Shown here: positions 25,096 to 36,645 of the stretch, in pieces
Layout of the letters: every line of letters begins with the position of its first letter
Numbering within the stretch: position 1 is the first letter of the stretch
Assembly (NCBI RefSeq): GCF_042477335.2
Contig: NC_091256.1
Span: 27,680,501 to 27,744,500, forward strand
DNA from: Ovis canadensis
Lineage: Eukaryota; Chordata; Mammalia; Artiodactyla; Bovidae
Direction of reading: 5' to 3'
DNA: 64,000 nucleotides
Translations under genes and position numbers: made by a program
The notes under the pieces: model-generated
The model's input: only the letters and a program-made list of their open reading frames with translations
What the model was told of the DNA's origin: nothing
Databases searched by the model: none

Positions 25096-25551
25096 TGGAC
25101 TCTGTAGGAGAGGGTGAGGGTGAGATGATTTGGGTGAATGGCATTGAAACATGTATAATATCATATGTGAAATGAATCACCAGTCCAAGTTCGATGCATG
25201 ATACAGGATGCTCGGGGCTGGTTCACTGGAATGACCCAGAGGGATGGTATCGGGAGGGAGGTGGGAGAGGGGTTCAGGATGGGACCACGTGTACACCCAT
25301 GGGGATTCATGTTGCTGTATGACAAAACCAATATACTATTGTAAAGTAATTAGCCTCCAATTAAAATAAATAACTTTATATTTTTAAAAATCATCCTTTA
25401 ATTTTGTACAAATTTTGTCCCTTCTTTTTCCAATTTGGAAGTATTTACATTGGCAATATTTTTTTTTTAATGATTGTTTCCAAAGAATCTGATTAGGGAT
25501 CAGTTCTTTAGACAAAAAGTTAAACTCTCAAAATATTTAGAGATAAACCTT

Positions 25552-26882
25552 TCATTCCAATCCCAAAGAAAGGCAATGCCAAAGAATGCTCAAACTACCA
25601 CACAATTGCACTCATCTCACACGCTAGCAAAATAATGCTCAAAATTCTTCAAGCCAGGCTTCAACTGTACATGAAATGAGAACTTCCAGATGTTCAAGCT
25701 GGATTTAGAAAAGGCAGAGGAACCAGACATCAAATTGCCAAGATCCGTTGGATCATCAGAAAAGCAAGAGAGTTCCAGAAAAATGTCTATTTCTGCTTTA
25801 TTGACTATGTCAAAGACTTTGACTATGCGGATCACAGCAAATAGTGGAAAATTCTTAAAGAGATGGGGATACCAGACAATCTGACCTGCATCCTGAAAAA
25901 TCTGTATGCTGTCAAGAAGCAACAGTTAGAACTGTGCATGGAACAACAGACTGGTTCTAAATCAGGAAAGGTGTACGCCAAGGTGGTATATTGTTACACT
26001 GCTTATTTAACTAATATGCAGAGTACATCATGAGAAATGCTGGACTGGATGAAGCACAAACTGGAATCAAGATTGCTGGGAGAAATATCAATAACCTCAA
26101 TATGCAGATAACACCACACTTATGGCAGAAAGAGAAGAACTAAAGAGCCTCTTGATGAAAGTGAGAGAGGGGAGTGAAAAAGTTGGCTTAAAACTCAACA
26201 TTCAGAAAACTAAGATCATAGCATCCAGTCCTATCACTTCATAGCAAATAGATGGGGAAACAATGAAAACACTGACAGACTTTATTTTCTTGGACTCCAG
26301 AATCACTGCAGATGGTGACTGCAGTCATGAAATTAAAAGCCACTTACTCCTTGGAAGGAAAGACATGACCAGCTTAGACAGCATATTAAAAAGCAGAGAC
26401 ATTACTTTGCCAACAGAAGTCCATCTGGCCAAAGCTGTGGTTTTTCCAGTAGTCGTGTATGGATGTGAGAGTTACACTATAAAGAAAGCTGAGCAACGAA
26501 GAATTTATGCTTGTGGACTTTGCTGTTGGAGAAGATCCTTGAGAGTCCCTTGGGCTGCAAAGAGATCAAACCAGTCCACTCTAAAGGAAATCAGTCCTGA
26601 ATATTCATTGGAAGGACTGATGCTAAAGCTGAAACTCCAATACTTTGGCCACCTGATGCAAAGAACTGACTCATTTGAAAAGACCCTGATGCTGGGAAAG
26701 ATTGAAGGCAGTAGGAGAAGGGAATGACAGAGGATGAGATGGTTGGATGGCATCACTGTCTCAATGGACATGAGTTTGAGTAAACTCTGGCAGTTGTTGA
26801 TGGACAGGGAGGCTTGGTGTGCTGCAACCCATGGAGTCGCAAACATTTGGACATGACTGAGTGACTGAACTGAACTGAACTG
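25552..26882 (+). mobile_element. BovB LINE, 5'-truncated, sense
   Basis: About 1.3 kb from the RT region to an ACTGAACTGAACTG tail. The frame at 26263-26727 gives 154 residues of BovB C-terminal sequence. The YADD region near 26100 lies outside any long open frame. Inactive. Confidence 0.92.
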
Positions 26883-27884
26883 GCGAGTTTTATATTGTTT
26901 TCCAGTTCATGACTCATGGCGAGATGATGGGTGGAGTATAGCATTGAAGAGGATGAAGCCAATGAGGTTAAACAGGAGTTGGGGTCTTCTGAATTTCCCT
27001 TGATTTCCTCTTACAGCTAAGTCAAAGGAATAACTACTCCAGTGGGGGAAAGCCTTTTATGATTGGTTCTTCCACTCTGTTGATGTAAAATGAATTGACC
27101 TTGAAGCTAGTGTGCTGTCATTTATGATTTTTCAGAAACTCTATTGAGATAAGAGTTTCTTTGTTTATATTTTTATCTATAGAACAATTAATCCTAGATT
27201 TTTTTATCTAATCACATTTTATTATTTAATAGGGAGTTCTTTTGCCTCCCCATAACTTATCTTTTTAGATTTATTTTAAAACTGCGTTTCTCTTTTGCTT
27301 ACATTCATATGTTCCTTAGCCTTCTTTTTGTAGTAATAATAATAAGTTTAAGGAGAGAACAGAGGTCCTTTTTTTCTGTAATTTTCTAAAGAATCTTGCT
27401 CTCATTCTCTTGATTTGGAGGGTCACCAAGGTGATATAGTCTCTAGTTTAATGGAGCAACTGGTCTCCCAACTGCTGACCTCTTTTACACTTTCCTTTCT
27501 GCTAATTTTCCTTGACCTTAAAATTCATACTTTCATTAGCCTCGAATCAGAAATGCACTACTATTAAGACTTGACATTTTAACTTTTATAGTTCATCTCA
27601 GTTTCTTCAAGTTTTTCCCCTCCATTTTTTATCACAGTTCTCATAGTGCTCAAATCTCTGTCTTTTACATATCACAAATTAAAACTGGTTTAAACACAGT
27701 TTTTCACTGAACAAAACATCAGGGTCCTAAATAGTCTTACTGGGAGATCAATTGTTTGAATGTGCTTGAGAAACCAACTTCAGTCTCCAATAAAATGCAT
27801 GGTTACTATAAAAGAATCTTCATTCCCTTTAAATTGTCATTATCTTCTCTCCATACCTTCTCCTGGATTTGTTGTTTGTGGATT
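26883..27884. other. AT-rich unique sequence
   Basis: Nothing recognised. Confidence 0.6.
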
Positions 27885-28030
27885 TTTTTGAAGATAGCCA
27901 TCCTGATTGGTGTGAGGTGATATCTCATGGTAGTTTTGATTTGCATTTCTCTACTAGTGATTTTGAACATCTTTTCATCTGCATATTGGCCACATGTATG
28001 TCCTCTTCAAATAGACGTCTTTCTGCACGG
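27885..28030 (-). mobile_element. L1 fragment, antisense, old
   Basis: Reverse complement of the well-known L1 block encoding HxTPVRMA...KIS (AGCCATCCTGATTGGTGTGA and the stretch after it). Only about 145 bases remain. Confidence 0.75.
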
Positions 28031-29160
28031 ACAATATAAACTAGGTGACTGTCATGTGATATAATTATTAGCTGCCTATTTTTCAAGTAGGTAAGTCATT
28101 TCTTCTTGGTAGCTGACCTATTTAACATTCAGGGGTAATATACTGCTCCTTCTAACTAGCTTCATTGTATGAAATGATTTTAAGCAGTTATTTAACCTTG
28201 ATCGAGCACCCACTGGCAGGTAAATTCTGAAGAGAAAAGAAATTCATTTTTACACTGTGACCATTACTATAGTAACGTTTATAAAAATGTGTTCTATAGG
28301 ACATAGATCTAACAAACATTTCATTTTGTTTAGGAACCAAAAAGTTTCCTAAGGGAAAATAAATTTTGAAAATGCTGCCAGTATATTCTCCTTCACAATA
28401 TGGTTTTGTATTAAAGGCCCTGAGAATGCCTGTGATGAGGAGAAGTACCTGACTTTATTTAACTGGAGAATTTCTTATCTTATTTGTCTTAAGTAATCAT
28501 TAAATTTTTATTTTTAAAAACACATACTAAAAATATTTGGCACTAGTATTTCATGAGACATTTATGAGATGTGATTTGGAAGTATACCATGGATCACCTA
28601 GAACATGCACACATGACATATTTGCTACCTACTCTTAGTCAGAGAATAGAAATCAGTGTTTACAGATAATTTGTGTTATAATTTCATAAGCACTTTTGTT
28701 ATGTTTTGACCATAGCAGTGTAGGATTACATATGAATATAAAACTATGTAGAACTGTAATATATTCACTACTTAGGAAAAGTAGAAATACACGGACTTTA
28801 GTGTTTAGTAATTAGTCCCAAGTGACTTGTCAACTCTCACTATCAAAGTTAATATATGTACAGCAAATTGGGAATTAACAACTTCCTTTTTTTACATAAA
28901 TGCCATAACCAATGATCAGATTAGCTTTATATACATAATACTTATTTTTTCAGCTACTTATAAATCAGAAATACATATAAATATACATATGTACACAAAA
29001 ATATAGAGATATTCATAAACCTAAAAAAAACCAATATGACATTATCTACCATCATTCTTACATTATCAATAACCAAAAAACTACCTGTTGAAACTAGACT
29101 CTTTTAAAAAATATATAACTCTTTTAAACACTATATAAGGACATATATGGCATAATACTC
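28031..29160. other. AT-rich unique sequence
   Basis: Nothing recognised. Short TATA/ATACAT runs near 28975-29010. Confidence 0.6.
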
Positions 29161-29164
29161 TTTA

Positions 29165-29262
29165 AAAGAGTGGATATAATTTTGCTGTATAGAAGAAACG
29201 AATGCAACATTTTAAATCAGCTATACTCCAATTTTTTAATTAAAAAAAATAGAACTTAACAG
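29165..29262 (+). mobile_element. L1 3'-terminal fragment
   Basis: Matches the terminal L1 block of the type AATTTTGCTGTATAG...CAACATTTTAAATCA...TATACTCCAATTTT followed by an A-rich end. Confidence 0.55.
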
Positions 29263-29954
29263 TAAAAAAAGATATACAGTTCTCTTTGATTAGGCAGCAA
29301 TATTAAGTACTACAAAGCTAGAAATTATTTTCTAATGGAAATACTGTTTATTTTAATGTGGATATTTGAGAATATATAGGTGGACCATGTATTAGCACAA
29401 ATATTAGCATTGGCTAGTATGCCTTTGTTGCCAATGAAATTTAGGTAAGTTGGTGAGAATTCTTGGAAAGGTTTTCTCATTTATAAAGAGATGTGTATAG
29501 AAATAAACTTTAGCTTAATTCATAAGCTGCTTTCATATCTCTACATGAAGGAGGTATTAAATGTATGGTTATTTGCAAAGGCACTTACAGAATGGTGATA
29601 TAAGCTATAAGTATGAAATGACTATGATGAAGCACAAAACTCAGCATCTAGATAAAATGTGTTGATACTACTGATGTCAAACATCATTACCTCACTGAAC
29701 CAAACCAAAGTTTACAGATCTCCAAAGAGGGCATTAAGTGCTTCCCTGATGGTGCAGTTGGTAAAGAATCTGCCTGCAATGCAGGAGACCTAGGTTTGAT
29801 CCCTGGGTTGAGAAGATGCATGCTGAGGTCCAGCCTCAGCAGAGTCCAGGGATATCTTCAGGATGGATGACGTTGGTGAATGAAGAAAGATAGGTAAAGA
29901 AATAAAGAATGACATGGGGTGACCAAGCTTCTTCAGTGAGCAAGGCCCGTATAC

Positions 29955-29978
29955 TTTATTTTCCTTGGGGCTTTTATA
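29955..29978 (-). promoter_or_regulatory. LTR TATA box and poly(A) signal
   Basis: On the minus strand TATAAAAG (29971-29978) is followed about 11 bases on by AATAAA (29955-29960), which would mark the core promoter and polyadenylation signal of the LTR. Confidence 0.6.
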
Positions 29979-30169
29979 CCCTGAGTTATACATACAGCAA
30001 GGTGAAAAAAGCAGAGTCAACTCAACATTCCATCAGCAATAACGTTTATCGATATCAGGTTCCTTCCTGCAAGAGTCTTATTTTTTGTACATCATCTTCT
30101 GTCCCAGAGGCCTGTTGATATTCCATGGCCTATCTTTGATAAATGTTGGTCAGCCAGAACAATAATCTT

Positions 30170-30450
30170 CCCTGGCAATGGCACCCCACTCCAGTACTCT
30201 TGCCTGGAAAATCCCAAGGACGGAGGAGCCTGGAAGGCTGCAGTCCATGGGGTTGCTGAGGGTTGGACACGACTGAGCGACTTCACTTTCACTCTTCACT
30301 TTCATGCATTGGAGAAAGAAATGGCAACCCACTCCAGTGTTCTTGCCTGGAGAATCCCAGGGACCAGGGAGCCTGGTGGGCTGCCATCTCTGGGGTCGTA
30401 CAGAGTCAGACACGACTGAAGTGACTTAGCAGCAGCAGCAGCAGCAGCAA
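30170..30450 (+). mobile_element. BOV-A2 SINE (dimeric) with (AGC)n tail
   Basis: Two BovA monomers joined by the GACTTCACTTTCAC linker and ending in seven AGC units. Inserted into the solo LTR, which reads on both sides. It is the youngest layer of this stack. Confidence 0.93.
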
Positions 30451-31244
30451 AGTGTTTCTTCTTAAATTCCTAGCCTGTGTCACTCTTAAAGTACAGAGTT
30501 ACATTTTTATGGAGCAAAGATTCAGGGGGTTACAGCAAAGAAAGAACTTATTAACTCAAAGTCTAATGTTGCTAATGCTAAGGCTATTACTTGTTTCTTC
30601 TACATCCTGACTATATGCACTCCCAGAAACACAATGGATAAGGGATGTGCGAACTTGGCAGCAAGCACAGGCTCAACAATGTTGCAAGAGTCTGGATAAA
30701 CCTGCCAAGTAAGTTAGAATGCTAAAAGGGGGTTTGAAACACTCCTTTCATGCCCAGGAGATTTATCAACTAGAACCTTAAGTTAACTCCAGAGAAAGGT
30801 GGTCGGGGGCAGCCCCCTGTTAATGTCAGAAGAGTTGGTGAAAGACATAAAATAGTAAGACAGACAGATTCTGGTTTGGGGGTAGATGCTCAAGCAAGTC
30901 CAGGAGGTCCCTTGAGTACTGATCTCGCCTTTGCCCATCAGGCCTCTTCCTCATGACCTTTGCCATGGGCGGGATTCTTCACCCTGGGTCCTAGCAGATG
31001 CTCAGGAGAAGAAAATGGCAACCCTTTGCAGTATTCTTGCCTGAGAAATCCTACTGGACAGAGGAGCCTGACAGTCCATGGTGTTGCAAGAGTTGGACTT
31101 GACTTAGTGACTATACCACCACCAATGAGGGCATAATAGCAGTTTTCATGATGGTTAAATAAAGTTGCCACATAGTTGATGTTTGATGTGATGCTCTTAG
31201 CAGAGCTTTTGCCACAAAGTTCAGTAATGCTAATCAGCCTTATT

Positions 31245-31801
31245 CAATCAGTTCAGTTCAGTCGCTCAGTCATGTCCGACTCTCTTTGACCCCATGAGTT
31301 GCAGAATGCCAGGCCTCCCTGTCCATCACCAACACCCAGAGTTCACTCAAACTCATGTTCATTGAGTCGGTGATGTCATTCAGCCATCTCATCCTCTGTC
31401 ATCCCCCTCTCCTCCTGTCCCCAATCCCTCCCAGCATCAGAGTGTATTCCAATGACTCAACTCTTCGCATGAGGGGGCCAAAGTATTGGAGTTTCAGCTT
31501 TAGCATCAGGCCTTCCAATGAACACCCAGGACTGAGATCTCCTTTAGAATGGACTGATTGGATCTCCTTGCAGTCCCAAGGACTCTCAAGAGTCTTTCTC
31601 AGCACCACAGTTCAAAAGCATCAATTCTTCAGCACCCAGCTTTCTTCACAGTCCAACTCTCACATCTATACATGACCACTGGAAAGACCATAGCCTTGAC
31701 TAGATGGACTTTTGTTGGCAAAGTAATGTCTCTGCTTTTGAATATGCTATCTAGGTTGGTCATAACTTTCCTTCCAAGGAGTAAGTGTCTTTTAATTTCG
31801 T
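31245..31801 (-). mobile_element. BovB LINE 3' fragment with TSD, antisense
   Basis: About 555 bases, beginning at the GTTCAG tail. Flanked by GCCTTATT at 31237-31244 and 31802-31809. Confidence 0.9.
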
Positions 31802-31832
31802 GCCTTATTACTACTCTGTTATTTTTTAGATG

Positions 31833-32049
31833 GGTTCCCTGGTTGTTCAAATGGTAAAGAATCCACCAGCAATGAGGGAGACCTGTGTTCTACCTCCGTG
31901 TTGGGAAGATCCCCTGGAGGAGGGCATGGCAACCCACTCCAGTATTATTGCCTGGAGAATCCCCATGGACAGAGGAGCCTGGCAGGCTACAGTTGATGGG
32001 GTCGCAAAGAGTCAGACACAACTGAGTGACTAAAAACAGCACACATCAC
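31833..32049 (+). mobile_element. Bov-tA SINE with TSD
   Basis: Complete head and body. Flanked by ATTTTTTAGATG (31821-31832) and ATTTTTTACATG (32050-32061). Confidence 0.93.
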
Positions 32050-32061
32050 ATTTTTTACATG

Positions 32062-33672
32062 TTCAAATTCATCTTTGCTTATGCTTTGTTCCATACAGCT
32101 AAATAGCTCAAATAAATAAAACTCGGCTAAGTGTTGTGTCTCTGAAGAAAATTTATTAGGAATCAAGTGAGTTAAAAGGTCAGACATGCATAATTAAAGT
32201 AGATTATATGTAAGTCCTGAATTTGCATACTGAAGTTTAAATAACTGCAAATATTTTTTCTTAAATGAAAACCTTTGAAAGCTAAATGATTTGAATGTAT
32301 CAGTTCAGGTTACTCAAAGTATTGACCATACACCTGAGATGTAAACTGAAGGAAATTACCTTACATTGTAGAACTTGGTTTCTCTGAAAATAATCATTTA
32401 GTGAATAATATAAAAATAAATATTTTATTTTTAAAAAATCTAAATGCATCTTTTCTTCCAAAGTCATCCCACCTCTGTACTTACTGTACTTAAAAACACC
32501 TTCCACTTGAAGAGCTGTACGCTGATGAGTACATAAAATAGTGATCACATTTTTAGAATGTTTTTCAACACTGAATAAATATATGGAAATGGTTTTTAGC
32601 TTCCAGATTTTCTGTATGAACAAATCATAGAATAAATATTAGAATTCAGGTGCAGTGTCTTTAATTTTGTAGGAAAGTCTTCTTTGTTGCCACAGAGTTG
32701 ATAGTCCAGGGGCTTTTACACTGAAATATCATTTTCCATTCTAGAGCATGTCTTTAAAATTGTCATTAATTAGAGGGAAAATCTCCTTCCTGTGTTATGC
32801 ATTTTCTGCAATAAAAATATAAAAAGAGCCATTAAGCCCTTCTCCCTAATATATGTATGTAATAATGGTTTTGTGCCATTCTAAGCAAATTATTTGTTTA
32901 AAAAAAGTGTTGGTATTTAATTACTCTAATCAATTGTATCTTAGTGATTAGATACACAGATCAGACGTGAAACATAAGAAAAATTACCAACCACTCATCC
33001 TGCTTTTTCCTGTGTATTTTCCACCAACTTTAAGTCTTATTTTACATATTCCCAACAGTATGATGTACAAAGCTTTGAGTTTTCTTCTCTATAGACTGCA
33101 GCTTTAAATGATATATATAAATTTGATGTCTTCACTGCTTTCAATGACAATATTTACTAAATTAGGCCTGCAAAGCCTTATTTCCTGTTTATCCTTAAAA
33201 GTTATGAATTGTTTTTTAAGGAGATAACTGTTTTTATATAAAGATGATTCAAAAATCTTTACAGTGACTCATACCCTGACATTTCTTCTCAATTTAAAAT
33301 TCAACCAGACCCTTCTTTTTTTTTTTAGAGTTTGCTCTCTTTCCATTGTGCTATATAATTTATTATTGCTATCATTCCAGATTACATGTAGGATACAAAC
33401 TAATTTTCAGTTGCTTATAACATCAGAATTTTATTTGTGTTCATTTCATATAGATTGGCCTGGGAACTTGATCATCATCTCCCACAGACCTTGACTAACA
33501 GAGGCTGCAGTGGGACATGTGTTTTCATATCAGAGACAGAATAAAAGAGAATATTGTGACTTGTTTTGAAAGCTTCTTCCCAAACACTTCACATTTAACT
33601 TCTTCAAAGTAATGCTCGAATTTCAGTGAACAACAAAAGTGATCTCACATTGTCTCCATCAGGAGAGAAAAG
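32062..33672. other. AT-rich unique sequence
   Basis: About 1.6 kb. The 107-residue minus-strand ORF at 32300-32623 has no recognisable motif and ordinary AT-rich composition, so it is not called as a gene. Confidence 0.6.
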
Positions 33673-33680
33673 GGCACTTG

Positions 33681-33853
33681 TGGTGGTTCAATCACCAAGT
33701 CTTGCAACCCCATGGACTGCTGCCTGCCAGGTTCCTATGTCCATCGGATTTTTCAGGCAAGAATACCAGAGTGGGTTGCCATTTCCTTCTCCAGGGGATA
33801 TTCTCCTGCATTGTGGCAGATTCTTCATGAACTGAGTCATCACGGAAGCCCAA
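33681..33853 (-). mobile_element. Bov-tA SINE with TSD, antisense
   Basis: Body then truncated head in reverse complement. Flanked by GGCACTTG at 33673-33680 and 33854-33861. Confidence 0.88.
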
Positions 33854-34937
33854 GGCACTTGAAAATAGCTTTCACTGTGATCACACTTTAGGCCAACAAT
33901 ATTCATATTAAAATTACAGTACTCCCCTACCTTATCCACAATCTCAGTGTCCCTCAGTCAACTGTGGTCTGAAAATATGAAATAGAAAATTCCAGAAATA
34001 ATTCACAAGTGTCAAATTGCAAGTCTTTCTCTCCATCCTACCTGGGGGCCCCAACCATTAACATCATCTGTTCCTCACATTGATCCATGGACATCACAAC
34101 AAGTTAATGATCCAGTATCACCAAAAACAGATGATGCTCCTACTGAAGTATCATCCAAAAGTCAATAGTAGTCCTACAGTGTGGAGTCACTCAACTCATT
34201 TCATCTCATCATGGCAGGCATTTATCAGCTTCAGTTCAGTTCATTTGCTCAGTCGTGTCCAAATCTGTGACCCCATGAACTGCAGCACGCCAAGCCTCTT
34301 GTCCATCACCAAGTCCAAGAGTTCACCCAAACCCGTGTCCACTGAGTCAGTGATGTCATCCAGCCATCTCATCCTCTGTCATCCCCTGCTCCTCCTGCCC
34401 TCAGTCTTTCTCAGGGTCTGGGCCTTTTCAAATAAGTCAGCTCTTCAAATCAGGTGGCCAAAGTATTGGAGTTTCAGCTTCAGCATCAGTCCTTCCAATG
34501 AACACCTAGGACTATTCTCCTTTAGGATGGACTGGTTGGATCTCCTTGCAGTTCAAGGGACTCTCAAGAGTCTTCTCCAACACCACAGCTCAAGCATCAA
34601 TACTTCGGCACTCACTTTTCTTTATAGCCCAAATCTCACATCCATACACGACACTGGAGAAACCATAGCCTTCACTAGGCGGACCTTTGTTGCCAAAGTA
34701 ATAGCTCTGATTTTCAATATGCTATCTAGGATGATCATAACTTTCCTTCCAAGGAATAAGGGTCTTTTAATTTCATGGCTGCAATTACCATCTGCAGTGA
34801 CTTTGGAGCCCAGAAAAATTAAGTCAGCCACTGTTTCCAGTGTTTCCCCATCTATTTGACATGAAGTGGTGGGACCAGATGCCATGATCTTCGTTTTCTA
34901 AATGTTGAGCTTTAAGCCAACTTTTTCACTCTCCTCT

Positions 34938-35527
34938 TCCAAAATCACTGCAGATGGTGACTGCAGCCATGAAATTAAAAGACGCTTACTCCTTGGAAGA
35001 AAGGTTACCACCAACCTAGATAGTATATTCAAAAGCAGAGACATTATTTTGCCGACTAAGGTCCATCTAGTCAAGGCTATAGTTTTTCCTGTAGTCATGT
35101 ATGAATGTGAGAGTTGGACTGTGAAGAAGGCTGAGTGCTGAAGAATTCATGCTTTTGAACTGTGGTATTGGAGAAGACTCTTGAGAGTCCCTTGGACTGC
35201 AAGGAGGTCCCACCAGTCCATTCTGAAGGAGATCAGCCCTGGAATTTCTTTGGAAGTAATGATGCTGAAGGTGAAACTGCAGTACTTTGGCCACCTCATG
35301 CGAAGAGTTGACTCACTGGAAAAGACTCTGATGCTGGGAGGTATTGGGGGCAGGAGGAGAAGGGGATGACCGAGGATGAGATGGCTGGATGGCATCACTG
35401 TCTCGATGGATGTGAGTCTGAGTGAATTCCGGGAGATGGTGATGGACAGGGAGGCCTGGCGTGCTGCTATTCATGGGGTCACAAAGAGTCAGACACGACT
35501 GAGTGACGGAACTGAACTGAACTGAAC
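34938..35527 (+). mobile_element. BovB LINE 3' fragment inserted in the opposite orientation inside a BovB
   Basis: 590 bases in sense, ending in ACTGAACTGAACTGAAC. The host BovB reads ...CTCTCCTCT before it and TTTCATCAAGAG after it. Compared with the other copies about five bases of host are missing and no TSD is seen. Confidence 0.9.
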
Positions 35528-35734
35528 TTTCATCAAGAGACTTTATTTCTTCTTCACTTTCTGCCATAAGGTGGTGTCATCTGTATATCTGAGGTTATTG
35601 ATATTTCTTCCAGCAATCTTGATTCCAGCTTGTGCTTCCTCCAGCCCAGAGTTTCTCATTATGTACTCTGCATATAAGTTAAATAAGCAGGGTAACAATA
35701 TACAGCGTTGATGTACTCCTTTTCCTATTTGGAA

Positions 35735-36645
35735 CTAGTTTGCTGTTCCGTGTCCAGGTCGAACTGTTGCTTCCTGACCTGCATACAGGTTTCTCAAGAG
35801 GCATGTCAGGTGGTCTGGTATTCCCATCTCTTTCAGAATTTTCCACAGTTTATTGTGATCCACAAAGTCAAAGGCTTTGGCATAGTCAATAAAGCAGAAA
35901 TAGATGTTTTTCTGGAACTCTCTTGAGTTTTCAATGACCCAGAGGATGTTGGCAATTTGATCTCTGGTTTCTCTGCCTTTTCTAAAACCAGCTTGAACAT
36001 CTGGAAGTTCATGGCTGATGTATTGCTGGAGCCTGGCTTGGAAAATTTTGAGCATTACTTTACTAGCATGTGAGATGACTGCAATTGTGTGGCAGTTTGA
36101 GCATTTTTGCCATTGCCTTTCTTTGGGATTAGAATGAAAACTGATCTTTTCCAGTCCTGTGGCCACTGCTGAGTTTTCCAAATTTGCTGGCATATGGCGT
36201 GCAGCATTTTCACAGCATCATCTTTCAGGATTTGAAATAGCTCCACTGGAATTCCATCACCTCCACTAGCTTTGTTTGTAGTGATGCTTTCTAAGGCCCA
36301 CTTGACTTCACATTCCAGGATGTCTGGCTCTAGGTGAGTGATCACACCATCATGATTATCTGGGTCATGAAGATATTTTTGGTACAGTTCTTCTGTGTAT
36401 TCTTGCCACCTCTTAATAACTTCTGCTTCTTTTAGGTCTCTACCATTTCTTTCCTTTATTGAGCCCATCTTTGAATGAAATATTCCCTTGGTATCTCTAA
36501 TTTTCTTAAAGAGATCTCTAGTCTTTCCCATTCTGTTGTTTTCCTCTGTTTCTTTGCATTGATCTCTGAGAAAGGCTTTCTTTATCTCTTTGTTATTCTT
36601 TGGAACTCTGCATTCTCCTTTGCTTTTCACTTCCCTTCTTTTCAC
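35735..36645 (-). pseudogene. BovB reverse transcriptase remnant
   Basis: Two overlapping open stretches (36645-36055 and 36193-35735) cover the linker and the RT fingers/palm, with the DVQAGFRKGR block and the FIDYAKAFDFVDH block carrying motif A Asp. They are in different frames. The active-site pair downstream at about 35570-35590 reads YTDD instead of YADD. Confidence 0.85.

Larger units (their letters stand above)
23324..25390 (+). mobile_element. L1 LINE, 3' segment in sense orientation (twin-primed partner)
   Basis: Starts with the codons that follow directly after ENPK in L1 ORF2 (the KLLELIN block) and continues through the ORF2 C-terminus and the complete 3' UTR to an A-rich end near 25390. 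It shares GACT (23324-23327) with the inverted segment at the junction. Together the two segments represent about 3.2 kb of one insertion. No confident TSD was found. Confidence 0.92.
29821..30996 (-). mobile_element. Solo LTR of an endogenous retrovirus (ERVK-like), interrupted by a BOV-A2
   Basis: Read on the minus strand, it starts TGCTAGGACCC and ends GGACCTCAGCA, so it has the TG...CA ends of an LTR. Without the inserted SINE it is about 0.9 kb. It is bounded by GATGCA (29815-29820) and GATGCT (30997-31002), a 6-bp duplication with one mismatch, the size made by class II (ERVK-like) integrases. A TATAAAAG box and an AATAAA follow each other near the 3' end on the minus strand. No gag, pol or env sequence is adjacent, so it is a recombined solo LTR. 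The family name is inferred from TSD size and layout. Confidence 0.75.
29739..31126 (+). mobile_element. Bov-tA SINE split in two by a solo LTR
   Basis: The head (29739-29820) stops after GGGTTGAGAAGATGCA and the body resumes at 30997 with GATGCTCAGGAGAAG. The split SINE has its own TSD, GAGGGCATTAA (29727-29737) and GAGGGCATAA (31127-31136). Everything between belongs to a later LTR insertion. Confidence 0.9.

Noticed and set aside
22119..25390. TSD for the twin-primed L1
   Set aside because: Several short A/T-rich matches flank it but none is adjacent and convincing.
30432..30450. (AGC)n as a trinucleotide expansion in a coding gene
   Set aside because: It is the normal tail of a BOV-A2 SINE, seen also at 52439-52457 and 56061-56075.
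29821..30996. Full provirus
   Set aside because: Only one LTR is present and no viral coding sequence lies inside or beside it.
32300..32623. 107-codon minus-strand ORF as a gene
   Set aside because: No motif, AT-rich composition, no neighbouring exon signals; consistent with chance.
34080..34859. 259-codon plus-strand ORF
   Set aside because: It runs from the Tigger-type relic into the antisense of a BovB; no domain, and explained by the repeat junction.
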